From assembly GCF_016745505.1 (NCBI RefSeq), contig NZ_JAERUC010000184.1, forward strand, positions 62,001-126,000: DNA of 64,000 nucleotides, given 5' to 3'. This document shows, in pieces, positions 1 to 11,590 of this stretch. A program made the translations under genes and the position numbers. Positions within the stretch are counted from its first letter, which is position 1. Each line of letters starts with the position of its first letter. The notes beneath the pieces were generated by a model. That model saw only the letters and a program-made list of their open reading frames with translations, had not been told where the DNA came from and searched no databases. This stretch comes from Streptomyces silvae. Lineage in GTDB: Bacteria > Actinomycetota > Actinomycetes > Streptomycetales > Streptomycetaceae.

Positions 1-45
1 CACGGGATGGAGCTCATCACGCGGCCGTACGGCGGCTGGTCCTAG
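1..45 (+). CDS. C-terminal tail of an unknown gene cut by the window start
   Basis: An open frame from base 1 ends at TAG and would encode the tail HGMELITRPYGGWS. A hairpin follows about 20 bases later, which fits the end of a transcription unit. Fourteen residues are too few to name a family. The reading frame is inferred from the stop codon and the hairpin only. Confidence 0.4.
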   Translation, partial: HGMELITRPYGGWS

Positions 46-63
46 GCACCGGAACGGACGGGC

Positions 64-92
64 GGCCCGGCGATCGGTGATCGTGCCGGGCC
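64..92. terminator. GC hairpin between convergent genes
   Basis: GGCCCGGC (64-71) pairs perfectly with GCCGGGCC (85-92) around a 13-base loop, and flanking bases add imperfect pairs. It lies between the end of the truncated plus-strand gene and the end of the minus-strand GNAT gene, so it could serve both. No U tract follows, which is usual in Streptomyces. Confidence 0.5.
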
Positions 93-99
93 GTCCGGC

Positions 100-609
<510 letters not shown>

Positions 610-654
610 GAGGTGAGTATTACGCACTCCGGGTGCGGGGCGCGTACCCGGAGG

Positions 655-1059
655 TCAGCGCCCGCTCCGCCTCGTGTGCCACTCCGCCACCACGGCGTCG
701 ATGTCGAACGGCTCGAGGTTCAGTGGCGGGCCCTCCGGCGGCATGGCCAGCGCCTCGCGGATCCGCACGTTGATCTCCGTCAGCACGCGCCGGGCCTCGG
801 CTTCCGACCGGGCGTGGAGCGCCTCATCCCGGGCGTCCTCGGCGGCCTTGCGCAGGGTCAGCGAGGGCGGGAGCGCCGACAGCCCCTCACGCTCCATCTT
901 CGCCTTGATCCACCACATCGCGTCGTACGGCCGGTCGAGACCGGGGATCGGCTTGCCCGCACCCGGCAGGTCGGCGAAGGCGCCCCGCTCCTCGGCCTCG
1001 CGGATCTGCCGGTCCACCCATGTCTCGAAGCTGACCCCTGCGGGTTTGCGCTCGGTCAC
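655..1059 (-). CDS. DUF1992 (DnaJ-homologue subfamily C-like) protein
   Basis: A protein of about 134 residues with the DUF1992 signature: FETWVDRQIREAEERGAF, DLPGAGKPIP and a following charged helix. The family is found in bacteria and as part of eukaryotic DNAJC28; its biochemical role is unknown and no J-domain is visible here. The frame stays open to 1251, but GTG at 1059 has a good ribosome site (GGGGAGAGGGG) just upstream and the preceding residues look random, so I use 1059. No operon partner is evident. Confidence 0.8.
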   Translation of the reverse strand: MTERKPAGVSFETWVDRQIREAEERGAFADLPGAGKPIPGLDRPYDAMWWIKAKMEREGLSALPPSLTLRKAAEDARDEALHARSEAEARRVLTEINVRIREALAMPPEGPPLNLEPFDIDAVVAEWHTRRSGR

Positions 1060-1286
1060 CGCGTGCCCCTCTCCCCACTCGTACCGGACGGCACCGTGTT
1101 CGGCCGGGGCGTCCGGGCCTGCGCGTTCCAGGCTACCGGGAACACGCCCGCATGAACGGCGCCCGGGGGGTAACACGCCTGGTGCGCACAGCCCGGCCCA
1201 CACACCGAACCGGGCCCGGAACGGAAGGGGTTGACGAGAGTGAAACAGCACGAGGCACCGACCGCGAGCCGACGGGAGCGTCGGCC

Positions 1287-1871
1287 ATGACGACCGTGGT
1301 GATCATCGTTGCCGTCGTCCTGGTGGCCGCGCTCGCCCTCCTCCTCGCCCGCTCCCGTGGGACCGGTGGACGGGGGCTGCGCCGCCGCTTCGGACCCGAG
1401 TACGACCGGACGGTCGCCCGTCATGACGGCGACACCAAGGCGGCCGAGCACGAACTGTCCGAGCGGGTGAAGCTGCACGGCTCCCTGACGGAGCGGCCGC
1501 TGCGGCCGGAGGCCCGTGAGGCGTACGCCCGGCGCTGGGCGGAGGTGCAGGAGCAGTTCATCGACTCCCCCAGGGACGCGGTCGTCGAGGCCGACGCGCT
1601 CCTGGCACAGCTGGCCCGGGACCGGGGCTTCCCCGGCGGTGACAGCTTCGAGGAGCAGACGGCGGCCCTCTCCGTCCACCACGCAGAGCAGGTCGACGGC
1701 TACCGCAGGGTGCACACGGCCGTGCGCGGCCAGGGCGGTACGGAGGAGATGCGGAAGGCCCTGATCGAGTCCCGGGCGCTCTTCGACGTACTACTCGCGG
1801 ACGCACCCGGCGAGCCGGACCGGACCGACCGGACCGACCGGCACGAGACGAAAGGCAGTGCAGCGGCATGA
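1287..1871 (+). CDS. Single-pass membrane protein of unknown function
   Basis: About 194 residues. The N-terminus (MTTVVIIVAVVLVAALALLL) is one membrane segment, followed by Arg-rich sequence, so the bulk is probably cytoplasmic. The soluble part is charged and helical, with AEHELSERVKLHG, RPLRPEAREAY and QEQFIDSPRDAVVEADALL. The last motif recurs in the next gene, which overlaps this one by four bases. GGGAG upstream supports ATG 1287. The C-terminus carries a short Asp-Arg-Thr repeat. I do not recognise a named family. Confidence 0.75.
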   Translation: MTTVVIIVAVVLVAALALLLARSRGTGGRGLRRRFGPEYDRTVARHDGDTKAAEHELSERVKLHGSLTERPLRPEAREAYARRWAEVQEQFIDSPRDAVVEADALLAQLARDRGFPGGDSFEEQTAALSVHHAEQVDGYRRVHTAVRGQGGTEEMRKALIESRALFDVLLADAPGEPDRTDRTDRHETKGSAAA

Positions 1872-2359
1872 CCCACCCCACCGCACACACGACCGAACCC
1901 CTCTCCGGCGCCGAGCCCCGGCGGACGGAGCCCCGGGAGGCAGCCGAGAGGCTCCCCGGGGACAGCGGGATCCGTGAGACCAGGAGCGGGGGGCCCGGCG
2001 ATCTCAGCGTGCCGCCCGCCCCGCGAACGGCGGCCCCCGCTCCGCCGCCGGCCGGACGGAACGGCCCGCACGAGGCTGACGGCACCGGCGGGCCCCTGGT
2101 CCCGCGCGGCGCCCAGGACGCGCTCTCGCTGCGGATGCAGCAGGCGGTCACCGACTTCGTCGAGAGCCCCCGCAGGGCGGTCGAGGAGGCGGACAGCACG
2201 TTCGACGAGATCGTCTCGGGCCTGACCGAGGCCCTCGCGGAACGCAGGCGCGTCCTGCGCGCGAGCTGGCAGGAGCAGGACACCGAAGCACAGACGGAGG
2301 AGCTGCGGATCGCGCTCCAGCGCTACCGCGACCTCAGTGAGCAGTTGCTGAGGATCTGA
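1868..2359 (+). CDS. Partner protein sharing a C-terminal domain with the preceding gene
   Basis: About 163 residues, starting inside the stop codon of the previous gene (ATGA), so translation is probably coupled. The first 100 residues are Pro/Arg/Gly-rich and look disordered. The last 65 form a helical domain containing TDFVESPRRAVEEADSTFDE, clearly similar to QFIDSPRDAVVEADALLAQL in the preceding protein, and ending in an EELRIALQRYRDLSEQLL helix. The pair probably arose by domain duplication, one copy membrane-anchored and one soluble. The function is unknown. Confidence 0.75.
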   Translation: MTHPTAHTTEPLSGAEPRRTEPREAAERLPGDSGIRETRSGGPGDLSVPPAPRTAAPAPPPAGRNGPHEADGTGGPLVPRGAQDALSLRMQQAVTDFVESPRRAVEEADSTFDEIVSGLTEALAERRRVLRASWQEQDTEAQTEELRIALQRYRDLSEQLLRI

Positions 2360-2377
2360 GCGGCGAGCCGCCGCACA

Positions 2378-2417
2378 CCGGCCCGGTGCCACGTCCCTGG
2401 ACGCGGCACCGGGCCGG
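2378..2417. terminator. Strong hairpin between convergent genes
   Basis: CCGGCCCGGTGCC (2378-2390) pairs perfectly with GGCACCGGGCCGG (2405-2417), giving a 13-bp stem and a 14-base loop. It lies between the ends of two convergent genes and can act in both directions. Confidence 0.75.
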
Positions 2418-2437
2418 CCCGCGTCCGGAGCGGCCGC

Positions 2438-3235
2438 TCAGGCCGGGAGGACGAGGTCGGCGCGCAGCCGCTCGGCCACGGCCGGGGGCAGGCGCAGCGC
2501 CTTGGTCAGATAGCCGTCGAGTCCGCCCCAGCGCTCGTCCACCGCGTCCAGGGCCGCCTCGAGGTACCGGGGCCGTGCCTCGATGACCGCGGACGCGATG
2601 TCCGGGTCCCCGCCCTCGTCGAGGAAGCGCCGTACGGCGGGCCCGAAGGCGGCGCGCACCGCGTGGTTCACCGCGAGGAACTCGGCGCGTACGACCTCAC
2701 GCGAGGCACCCGCCGTCATCAGCAGGAGTGCCGTGGCCCAGCCCGTCCTGTCCTTGCCCGTGGCGCAGTGGAAGAGCAGCGGCCTGGCGTGCGGGTCCGC
2801 GGCGGTGTCCAGGAAGGCGCGGTAGGCGGCCGCGGCCCCCGGGGAGAGGACCATCTTCCGGTACGTCTGGGCGAACAGCTCCTCCGCCCGTCCGCCGCCG
2901 AGCAGACGGGCTGCTCCGTCCGGGTCGCTCAGCAGCGCCTTGAGCCGCGCCGGCGACACGCCCGGGTTGTCCCCGAGGACGTCGGCGACGAAGAGTCTCG
3001 CGCCCGTGGGCAGCCGGTCGGGCGCCCAGCGGCGCTCGTCCGCCGTACGCAGATCGACGACGGTACGGATGCCGAGGGCGGCCACCGCCATGTCGTGCTC
3101 GGCGTCCAGCTCGCTCAGCTGGCCGGAGCGCAGCAGGATTCCCTGCCGCAGGCGGAGGTCGCGCCCCAGGGCGATGCCGCCCAGATCGCGCAGGTTGACG
3201 ACGGTCGATGCGGGGACGGCCCGGGCGGTCTGCAC
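2438..3235 (-). CDS. Tyrosine-protein phosphatase (Y_phosphatase3 type)
   Basis: About 265 residues. The catalytic loop HCATGKDRTGW matches HCxxGKDRTG of the tyrosine/serine or lipid phosphatases related to MPtpB; the Cys would be the nucleophile. The N-terminus NLRDLGGIAL and TVVDLRTADER are further family marks. The frame extends to a TTG at 3304, but GTG 3235 follows AAAGAGG at nine bases, so I place the start there. It may be cotranscribed with the SHOCT-tailed gene 108 bp upstream. The physiological substrate is not evident. Confidence 0.85.
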   Translation of the reverse strand: MQTARAVPASTVVNLRDLGGIALGRDLRLRQGILLRSGQLSELDAEHDMAVAALGIRTVVDLRTADERRWAPDRLPTGARLFVADVLGDNPGVSPARLKALLSDPDGAARLLGGGRAEELFAQTYRKMVLSPGAAAAYRAFLDTAADPHARPLLFHCATGKDRTGWATALLLMTAGASREVVRAEFLAVNHAVRAAFGPAVRRFLDEGGDPDIASAVIEARPRYLEAALDAVDERWGGLDGYLTKALRLPPAVAERLRADLVLPA

Positions 3236-3343
3236 GATGAACTGCCTCTTTCCCGACAGACTGCAGGTCGGAATCAACGTCGCACGGCGTGCGAATATCG
3301 ACAAAGGGAACGTGAGGTACCGGGCACCGGACGCCCGTGGGGA

Positions 3344-3835
3344 TCAGTCGGCGAGAATCCTTGCCTTCTGCGCGGCGAACTCCGCGTCGCTGAGGACACC
3401 CCGCTGCTTCAGGTCGGCGAGCCTCTCGAGCAGGGTGATGACGTCGTCCCCGCCGTCCGCCGGGACGCGCTCGTGCGCCAGGAGTTGGCCACCCGCCTCC
3501 TGGACCGCACGGGTGAGGGGCACCGACCAGAGGTCCTCCCACACGATCAGCGCGGCGGAGCTCTCCTCGGACAGCTGTTCCAGGACGTCGAGGCCGGTGA
3601 TCCGCGGCATCCCGGGGGGCAGGTCGTCCGGTGGATCGAACGACACCAGCCCCTGGGGGTCCATCTCCCGCAGCTCGACGTATTCGAGGGTCCCGCCCGC
3701 TCTCCGGGCGAACGCCAGGTCGAGGATGCGTACCGCCTCGGACGCGACGGCGTCGGCCAGTACGGGCGCGATCGCGTCGGCGAAACGGCCGCCGGGAAAG
3801 GTGACGACGAGGTACTCCACGGGTCCCACGGCCAC
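3344..3835 (-). CDS. DUF6325-like protein with a C-terminal SHOCT domain
   Basis: About 163 residues, starting at GTG 3835 behind GGGAAGGGG. The first 120 residues (GPVEYLVVTFPGGRF, LDLAFARRAGGTLEYVELRE) look like the actinobacterial DUF6325/DUF1269 proteins. The C-terminus LERLADLKQRGVLSDAEFAAQK is a textbook SHOCT motif, a short oligomerisation-type helical hairpin. No catalytic residues are visible. It lies upstream of the phosphatase on the same strand. The role is unknown, though SHOCT tails often occur in membrane- or stress-associated proteins. Confidence 0.75.
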   Translation of the reverse strand: MAVGPVEYLVVTFPGGRFADAIAPVLADAVASEAVRILDLAFARRAGGTLEYVELREMDPQGLVSFDPPDDLPPGMPRITGLDVLEQLSEESSAALIVWEDLWSVPLTRAVQEAGGQLLAHERVPADGGDDVITLLERLADLKQRGVLSDAEFAAQKARILAD

Positions 3836-3976
3836 GGTGCGCCCCTTCCCTTGCGGTTCTGGATCGACAGCAGCTTAACTTCGGACAATCCGTTACGCAC
3901 TGTGAAAAGAGATGGCAGAAGCGACAGGGGCGGAGAGGCCCGCCCGTCAGCGGTCCCGCCGTGGGATGGTGGTGGT

Positions 3977-4396
3977 GTGACGCTGGAGGATCTCGTCCGG
4001 CTGCGCCGGGCCCGTGACCGGATGGACCGCGACTACGCCGAGCCGCTCGACGTCGCGGCGCTGGCCCGGTCCGCCCTGATGTCGCCGGGCCATTTCTCCC
4101 GCAGCTTCCGCGCCGCGTACGGGGAGACGCCGTACAGCTACCTGATGACGCGCCGCATCGAGCGGGCGAAGGCCTTGCTGCGGCGCGGTGACCTCACGGT
4201 CACGGAGGTCTGCTTCGAGGTCGGCTGCACCTCGCTGGGGTCGTTCAGCTCGCGGTTCACCGAGCTCGTCGGCGAGAGCCCGAGCTCCTACCGGGGCCGC
4301 GCCCATGACGCGGGCGCCGCCGTCCCGCCGTGTGTCGCCAAGATCCACACGCGACCGGTCAGGAATGGAGAAGCGAAAGCCAACCGCCGCCCGTAG
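3977..4396 (+). CDS. Stand-alone AraC-type DNA-binding protein
   Basis: About 139 residues, little more than an AraC C-terminal domain with two helix-turn-helix units: LDVAALARSALMSPGHFSRS, then DLTVTEVCFEVGCTSLGSFS. No N-terminal sensor domain is present. GTG 3977 is the likely start. It ends only ten bases before the VOC gene (4407), which is followed by a UvrA-like ATPase, so it is the probable local regulator of that trio. How a sensor-less AraC protein would perceive a ligand is open; the VOC protein could bind it. Confidence 0.85.
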   Translation: MTLEDLVRLRRARDRMDRDYAEPLDVAALARSALMSPGHFSRSFRAAYGETPYSYLMTRRIERAKALLRRGDLTVTEVCFEVGCTSLGSFSSRFTELVGESPSSYRGRAHDAGAAVPPCVAKIHTRPVRNGEAKANRRP

Positions 4397-4406
4397 CGTG
4401 ATGCGC

Positions 4407-4820
4407 ATGGAGATCAACCTTTCGACGTGCTTCATCGCCGTCGACGACCATGACAAGGCGCTGGCCTTCTACCGGGACGTCCTCGGCCTGGAGGTGCGCA
4501 ACGACGTCGGGTTCGAGGGGATGCGCTGGGTGACCGTCGGCTCGCCGTCGCAGCCGGGTGTGGAGATCGTTTTGGAGCCGCCGCTCGCCGACCCGAACGC
4601 CTCCCCCGCCGACAAGGCGACGATGGCGGAACTGCTGGCCAAGGGGCTGCTGCGCGGCGTCATCTTCAGCACCGACGACTGCGACGCCACCTTCGAGCGC
4701 ATCCGCGCGGCGGGCGGCGAGGTGCTCCAGGAGCCGGTCGACCAGCCCTACGGGGTGCGTGACTGCGCCTTCCGCGATCCCGCCGGCAACATGCTGCGCT
4801 TCAACCAGCCCCGACGCTGA
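4407..4820 (+). CDS. VOC (glyoxalase/bleomycin-resistance fold) protein
   Basis: About 137 residues with the paired beta-alpha-beta-beta-beta units of the vicinal oxygen chelate fold: CFIAVDDHDKALAFYRDVLGL and later GVIFSTDDCDATFERIRAAGG and RDCAFRDPAGNMLRF. The last motif supplies the usual C-terminal metal-side strand. Family members are dioxygenases, isomerases or drug-binding resistance proteins; the context favours ligand or drug binding. ATG 4401 is in the same frame. I prefer 4407 because TAGCGT (4394-4399) could be a -10 element seven bases before it, but this is uncertain. Confidence 0.85.
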   Translation: MEINLSTCFIAVDDHDKALAFYRDVLGLEVRNDVGFEGMRWVTVGSPSQPGVEIVLEPPLADPNASPADKATMAELLAKGLLRGVIFSTDDCDATFERIRAAGGEVLQEPVDQPYGVRDCAFRDPAGNMLRFNQPRR

Positions 4821-4934
4821 TTCCGCCCCGGACGGGACCGTCGCTCTGGTAGACAACGACCGTCGCCGCCGCATGCGGTGACGCCGACGGCGGACGCGCA
4901 GGCGGCCCGCGTGACAGATGGAGAAACCACCAGC

Positions 4935-7325
<2,391 letters not shown>

Positions 7326-7476
7326 CGGAGGGGCCCGGCGCCTGACGGTGTCACGGTGTCGGGTCCCGCCACCGGTCATGATCCACGGACAAGGGCGGTC
7401 CACCCAGCGCATCCGGCACATTTCGGAGAGTGCAAGGTCACAGCCGGTGGCCCTGCTGCTCGTCAGAGCGCTGACC

Positions 7477-7488
7477 TAGCATCTGAGC
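7477..7488 (+). promoter_or_regulatory. Candidate leaderless promoter of mutA
   Basis: TAGCAT (7477-7482) fits a -10 element and ends six bases before the mutA ATG, so the transcript would begin at the start codon. No Shine-Dalgarno sequence is visible, which agrees. The -35 element is not obvious. Confidence 0.5.
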
Positions 7489-9345
7489 ATGACGGTCCAG
7501 CCTGCTGACGGGTTTTCCCTGGCCGCCGAGTTCCCCGACCCTTCCCACGACCAGTGGCAGAGCCTTGTCGAAGGCGTACTGCGCAGGTCCGGCAAGGACG
7601 TCACGGGGCCGGCCGCCGAGGAAGCGCTGTCCACCGCACTCGGGGACGGGCTCACAGTCCGCCCTCTGTACACCTCCGCCGACACGTCCGCGGACCCCGG
7701 CCTGCCCGGCTTCGCGCCCTTCACCCGGGGCAGCAGGGCCACGGGGAACACCACGGACGGCTGGGACGTACGCCAGCGTCACGCGCTGACGGATCCCGTG
7801 CGCCTCAACGAGGCCCTGCTCGGCGATCTGGAGAACGGCGTCACCTCCCTCTGGCTGGCCGTCGGCGGGCCCGGCGGGGTTCCGGTCTCCGGCCTGGCCC
7901 GCGCGCTGGAGGGCGTCTATCTCGACCTGGCGCCCGTGGTGCTCGACGCGGGCGCCGATCCCGGGCCGGCCGTCCGCGAACTGCTCGGGCTCTACGAGGC
8001 CCGCGGCATCGCGAAGGAGTCCGCGCGCGGCAGCCTCGGGGTGGATCCGCTCGGGCAGGCCGCGCGCACGGGCACGGAGCCGGAATGGGAGTCCGCCGTC
8101 CACTGGGCGCGGCTCTGCTCCCGCGAGTACCCGGGCCTGCGCGCCCTGGCCGTGGACGCGCTGCCGTACCACGAGGCGGGCGGCTCCGCGGCCGAGGAGC
8201 TGGGTCTCTCGCTGGCCACCGGTGTCGCCTGTCTGCGCGCGCTGACGGCGGCGGGGCTCTCCGTCGAGGAGGCGTGCGCGCAGCTGGAGTTCCGTTACGC
8301 CGCGACGGCCGACCAGTTCCTGACGATCGCGAAGCTGCGGGCGGCCCGCCGGCTGTGGGCCCGGGTCGCCGAGGCCTGCGGGGCTCCGGGCGCCGGGGCG
8401 CAGCGGCAGCACGCCGTGACCTCCTCGGTGATGATGACGCGGCGTGACCCGTGGGTGAACATGCTGCGGACGACGCTGGCGTGTCTGGGCGCGGGGGTCG
8501 GCGGAGCCGAGTCCGTCACCGTACTGCCGTTCGATCACGCACTGGGTCTGCCGGACGCGTTCGCCCGGCGGATCGCCCGCAACACCTCGACGATCCTGAT
8601 GGAGGAGTCGCATCTGGCCAGGGTCACGGACCCGGCGGGCGGCTCCTGGTACGTCGAGCGGCTGACCGATGAACTCGCTGCTGCCGCCTGGGAGTTCTTC
8701 CAGGAGGTCGAGCGGGCGGGAGGTCAGGCGGCCGCGCTCGGCTCCGGCATGGTCCAGGAGCGGCTCGCCGCCACCTGGGCGGCCAGGAGCAAGGACCTGG
8801 CGCGGCGCAAGGAGCCGGTGACCGGGGTGAGCGAGTTCCCGGCCCTGGACGAGCGGTCCGTGGAGCGCGAGCCCGTGCCCGACGCGCCGTCAGGGGGCGG
8901 GCTGCCCCGGGTCAGACGCGACGAGGCGTTCGAGGCGCTGCGGGCCAGGTCGGACGCGCACCTCGCGGCCACGGGCGCCCGGCCGAAGGTGTTCCTCGCC
9001 GCGCTGGGGCCCGCCGCGGTGCACACGGCCCGGGCGTCGTTCGCGGCGAACCTGTTCCTCTCCGGCGGCATCCGGCCGGTCCACGACCCGGTCTCCGTGG
9101 ACGCGTCGACCGCCGCCGCGGCCTTCACCGCGAGCGGGGCGCGGATCGCGTGCCTCTGCTCCTCGGACACGCTCTACGCCGAGCAGGCCGACGCCGTCGC
9201 CTCGGCCCTCAGGGCGGCGGGCGCCGAGCAGATCTTCCTGGCGGGGCGGCCGGGCGAGTACACCGGGGCCGATGTCCATGTGTTCGCCGGCTGCGACGTG
9301 GTCGCCGTCCTCTCCTCCGAACTCGACCGCATGGGAGTGGCCTGA
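7489..9345 (+). CDS. mutA: Methylmalonyl-CoA mutase small subunit
   Basis: About 618 residues, the usual length of the non-catalytic beta subunit. It forms a heterodimer with MutB and interconverts succinyl-CoA and (R)-methylmalonyl-CoA, feeding polyketide precursors or channelling propionate to the TCA cycle. The mutase TIM-barrel sequence is visible (QLEFRYAATADQFLTIAKLR, WVNMLRTTLACLGAGVGGAE, GGSWYVERLTDELA). The C-terminal Rossmann-like part lacks the DxHxxG cobalamin motif, as expected. mutB starts inside the stop codon (TGATG), so the two are coupled. Confidence 0.95.
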   Translation: MTVQPADGFSLAAEFPDPSHDQWQSLVEGVLRRSGKDVTGPAAEEALSTALGDGLTVRPLYTSADTSADPGLPGFAPFTRGSRATGNTTDGWDVRQRHALTDPVRLNEALLGDLENGVTSLWLAVGGPGGVPVSGLARALEGVYLDLAPVVLDAGADPGPAVRELLGLYEARGIAKESARGSLGVDPLGQAARTGTEPEWESAVHWARLCSREYPGLRALAVDALPYHEAGGSAAEELGLSLATGVACLRALTAAGLSVEEACAQLEFRYAATADQFLTIAKLRAARRLWARVAEACGAPGAGAQRQHAVTSSVMMTRRDPWVNMLRTTLACLGAGVGGAESVTVLPFDHALGLPDAFARRIARNTSTILMEESHLARVTDPAGGSWYVERLTDELAAAAWEFFQEVERAGGQAAALGSGMVQERLAATWAARSKDLARRKEPVTGVSEFPALDERSVEREPVPDAPSGGGLPRVRRDEAFEALRARSDAHLAATGARPKVFLAALGPAAVHTARASFAANLFLSGGIRPVHDPVSVDASTAAAAFTASGARIACLCSSDTLYAEQADAVASALRAAGAEQIFLAGRPGEYTGADVHVFAGCDVVAVLSSELDRMGVA

Positions 9346-11579
9346 TGCAGACCCCCGAGACGACGGTGTCCTCCGGGACCCCCGTGCCGGACTTCTCCGA
9401 CGTACCGCTGACCGGTGAGGCCCCCGAGTCGGTCTCCGAGGACCAGTGGCACGCCGCGGTGAAGGAGTCGGCCGGCCGCTCCGAGGACGAGCTGCTCTGG
9501 GAGACGCCGGAGGGCATCGAGGTCAAGCCGCTGTACACCGGGCGTGATCTGGAGGGGCTGGACTTCCTCGGGACGTACCCGGGCATCGCGCCGTACGCGC
9601 GCGGTCCGTATCCGACGATGTACGTGAACCAGCCCTGGACGATCCGTCAGTACGCCGGGTTCTCCACGGCCGAGGAGTCCAACGCCTTCTACCGGCGCAA
9701 CCTCGCGGCCGGGCAGAAGGGCCTGTCCATCGCGTTCGACCTGCCCACCCACCGCGGCTACGACAGCGACCACCCCCGGGTGACGGGTGACGTCGGCATG
9801 GCGGGCGTGGCGATCGACTCGATCTACGACATGCGTCAGCTCTTCGACGGCATCCCGCTGGACCGGATGTCGGTGTCGATGACGATGAACGGCGCGGTGC
9901 TGCCGGTGCTCGCCCTGTACATCGTGGCGGCCGAGGAGCAGGGGGTCGCCCCCGAGAAGCTGGCCGGGACCATCCAGAACGACATCCTCAAGGAGTTCAT
10001 GGTCCGCAACACCTACATCTATCCGCCCGCCCCCTCGATGCGGATCATCTCGGACATCTTCGCGTTCACCTCGCAGAAGATGCCCCGCTACAACTCGATC
10101 TCGATCTCCGGCTACCACATCCAGGAAGCGGGTGCCACGGCTGATCTGGAGCTCGCCTACACCCTGGCCGACGGAGTGGAGTATCTGCGGGCCGGGCAGG
10201 CGGCGGGCCTGGACGTCGACGCGTTCGCGCCCCGGTTGTCGTTCTTCTGGGCGATCGGCATGAACTTCTTCATGGAGATCGCGAAGCTGCGGGCGGCGCG
10301 GCTGCTGTGGGCGAAGCTGGTCAGGGAGTTCGGGCCGAAGAACGCCAAGTCGCTCTCGCTGCGCACCCATTCGCAGACCTCCGGCTGGTCCCTGACCGCG
10401 CAGGACGTGTTCAACAACGTCACGCGCACCTGTGTCGAGGCGATGGCGGCGACCCAGGGCCACACCCAGTCGCTGCACACCAACGCCCTCGACGAGGCAC
10501 TGGCCCTGCCCACCGACTTCTCCGCGCGGATCGCCCGTAACACCCAGCTGCTGCTCCAGCAGGAGTCCGGTACCTGCCGGGTCATCGACCCGTGGGGCGG
10601 AAGCGCGTACGTCGAGAAGCTCACCCACGACCTGGCGCGTCGGGCCTGGCAGCACATCGAGGAGGTCGAGGCGGCCGGCGGCATGGCCAAGGCCATCGAC
10701 GCGGGCATCCCCAAGCTCCGCATCGAGGAGGCCGCGGCCCGTACGCAGGCGCGGATCGACGCGGGGCGCCAGCCCGTCATCGGCGTGAACAAGTACCGGG
10801 TGGAGACCGACGAGAAGATCGATGTGCTCAAGGTCGACAACTCCTCGGTGCGCACCCAGCAGATCGAGAAGCTGCGCCGGCTGCGCGAGGAGCGCGACGA
10901 GCAGGCATGCCAGGACGCGCTGCGCGCCCTGACCGCGGCGGCGGAGCGGGAACCCGGGCCGGGGCTGGAAGGCAATCTGCTGGCGCTGGCCGTGGACGCC
11001 GCCCGGGCCATGGCCACGGTCGGCGAGATCTCGGACGCGCTGGAGAAGGTGTACGGCCGGCACGCGGGCCAGATCCGTACGATCTCCGGGGTGTACCGCA
11101 AAGAGGCAGGAGAGTCCCCGTCCGTGGACCGCACCCGCACCCTGGTCGACGGCTTCGAGGAGGCGGAGGGACGGCGTCCGCGCATTCTCGTCGCCAAGAT
11201 GGGCCAGGACGGCCACGACCGCGGCCAGAAGGTGATCGCCACCGCCTTCGCCGACCTGGGCTTCGACGTCGACGTCGGCCCGCTGTTCCAGACGCCGGGC
11301 GAGGTCGCCCGGCAGGCGGTCGAGGCGGACGTGCACATCGTGGGCGTCTCCTCGCTCGCCGCCGGCCACCTCACGCTCGTGCCCGCGCTGCGTGAGGAGC
11401 TGGCCGCCGAGGGCCGGGAGGACATCATGATCGTGGTGGGCGGGGTGATTCCGCCGCAGGACATCGAGGCGCTCCACGAGGCGGGGGCCGCGGCGGTGTT
11501 CCCGCCCGGCACCGTCATCCCGGACGCCGCGCACGACCTGGTCACGCGGCTCGGTGCCGCGCTCGGCCACGAGCTGTGA
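9345..11579 (+). CDS. mutB: Methylmalonyl-CoA mutase large, cobalamin-binding subunit
   Basis: About 744 residues. The N-terminal substrate barrel contains YPTMYVNQPWTIRQYAGFS and GLSIAFDLPTHRGYDSDHP, family hallmarks. The C-terminal B12 domain has the base-off ligand motif MGQDGHDRG with D622 and H624, followed by DVDVGPLFQTPGEVARQAVE. It catalyses the adenosylcobalamin-dependent carbon rearrangement with MutA in the cytoplasm. It follows mutA directly and precedes meaB, giving the standard actinobacterial operon. Confidence 0.97.
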   Translation: MQTPETTVSSGTPVPDFSDVPLTGEAPESVSEDQWHAAVKESAGRSEDELLWETPEGIEVKPLYTGRDLEGLDFLGTYPGIAPYARGPYPTMYVNQPWTIRQYAGFSTAEESNAFYRRNLAAGQKGLSIAFDLPTHRGYDSDHPRVTGDVGMAGVAIDSIYDMRQLFDGIPLDRMSVSMTMNGAVLPVLALYIVAAEEQGVAPEKLAGTIQNDILKEFMVRNTYIYPPAPSMRIISDIFAFTSQKMPRYNSISISGYHIQEAGATADLELAYTLADGVEYLRAGQAAGLDVDAFAPRLSFFWAIGMNFFMEIAKLRAARLLWAKLVREFGPKNAKSLSLRTHSQTSGWSLTAQDVFNNVTRTCVEAMAATQGHTQSLHTNALDEALALPTDFSARIARNTQLLLQQESGTCRVIDPWGGSAYVEKLTHDLARRAWQHIEEVEAAGGMAKAIDAGIPKLRIEEAAARTQARIDAGRQPVIGVNKYRVETDEKIDVLKVDNSSVRTQQIEKLRRLREERDEQACQDALRALTAAAEREPGPGLEGNLLALAVDAARAMATVGEISDALEKVYGRHAGQIRTISGVYRKEAGESPSVDRTRTLVDGFEEAEGRRPRILVAKMGQDGHDRGQKVIATAFADLGFDVDVGPLFQTPGEVARQAVEADVHIVGVSSLAAGHLTLVPALREELAAEGREDIMIVVGGVIPPQDIEALHEAGAAAVFPPGTVIPDAAHDLVTRLGAALGHEL

Positions 11580-11590
11580 GCCGCTGACGG

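Noticed and set aside
1060..1251. Longer start for the DUF1992 gene
   Set aside because: The extra residues look random, and GTG 1059 has a clear ribosome site.
9174..11570. Long minus-strand frame opposite mutB
   Set aside because: Low-complexity Arg/Gly/His composition without motifs; mutB on the other strand is certain.
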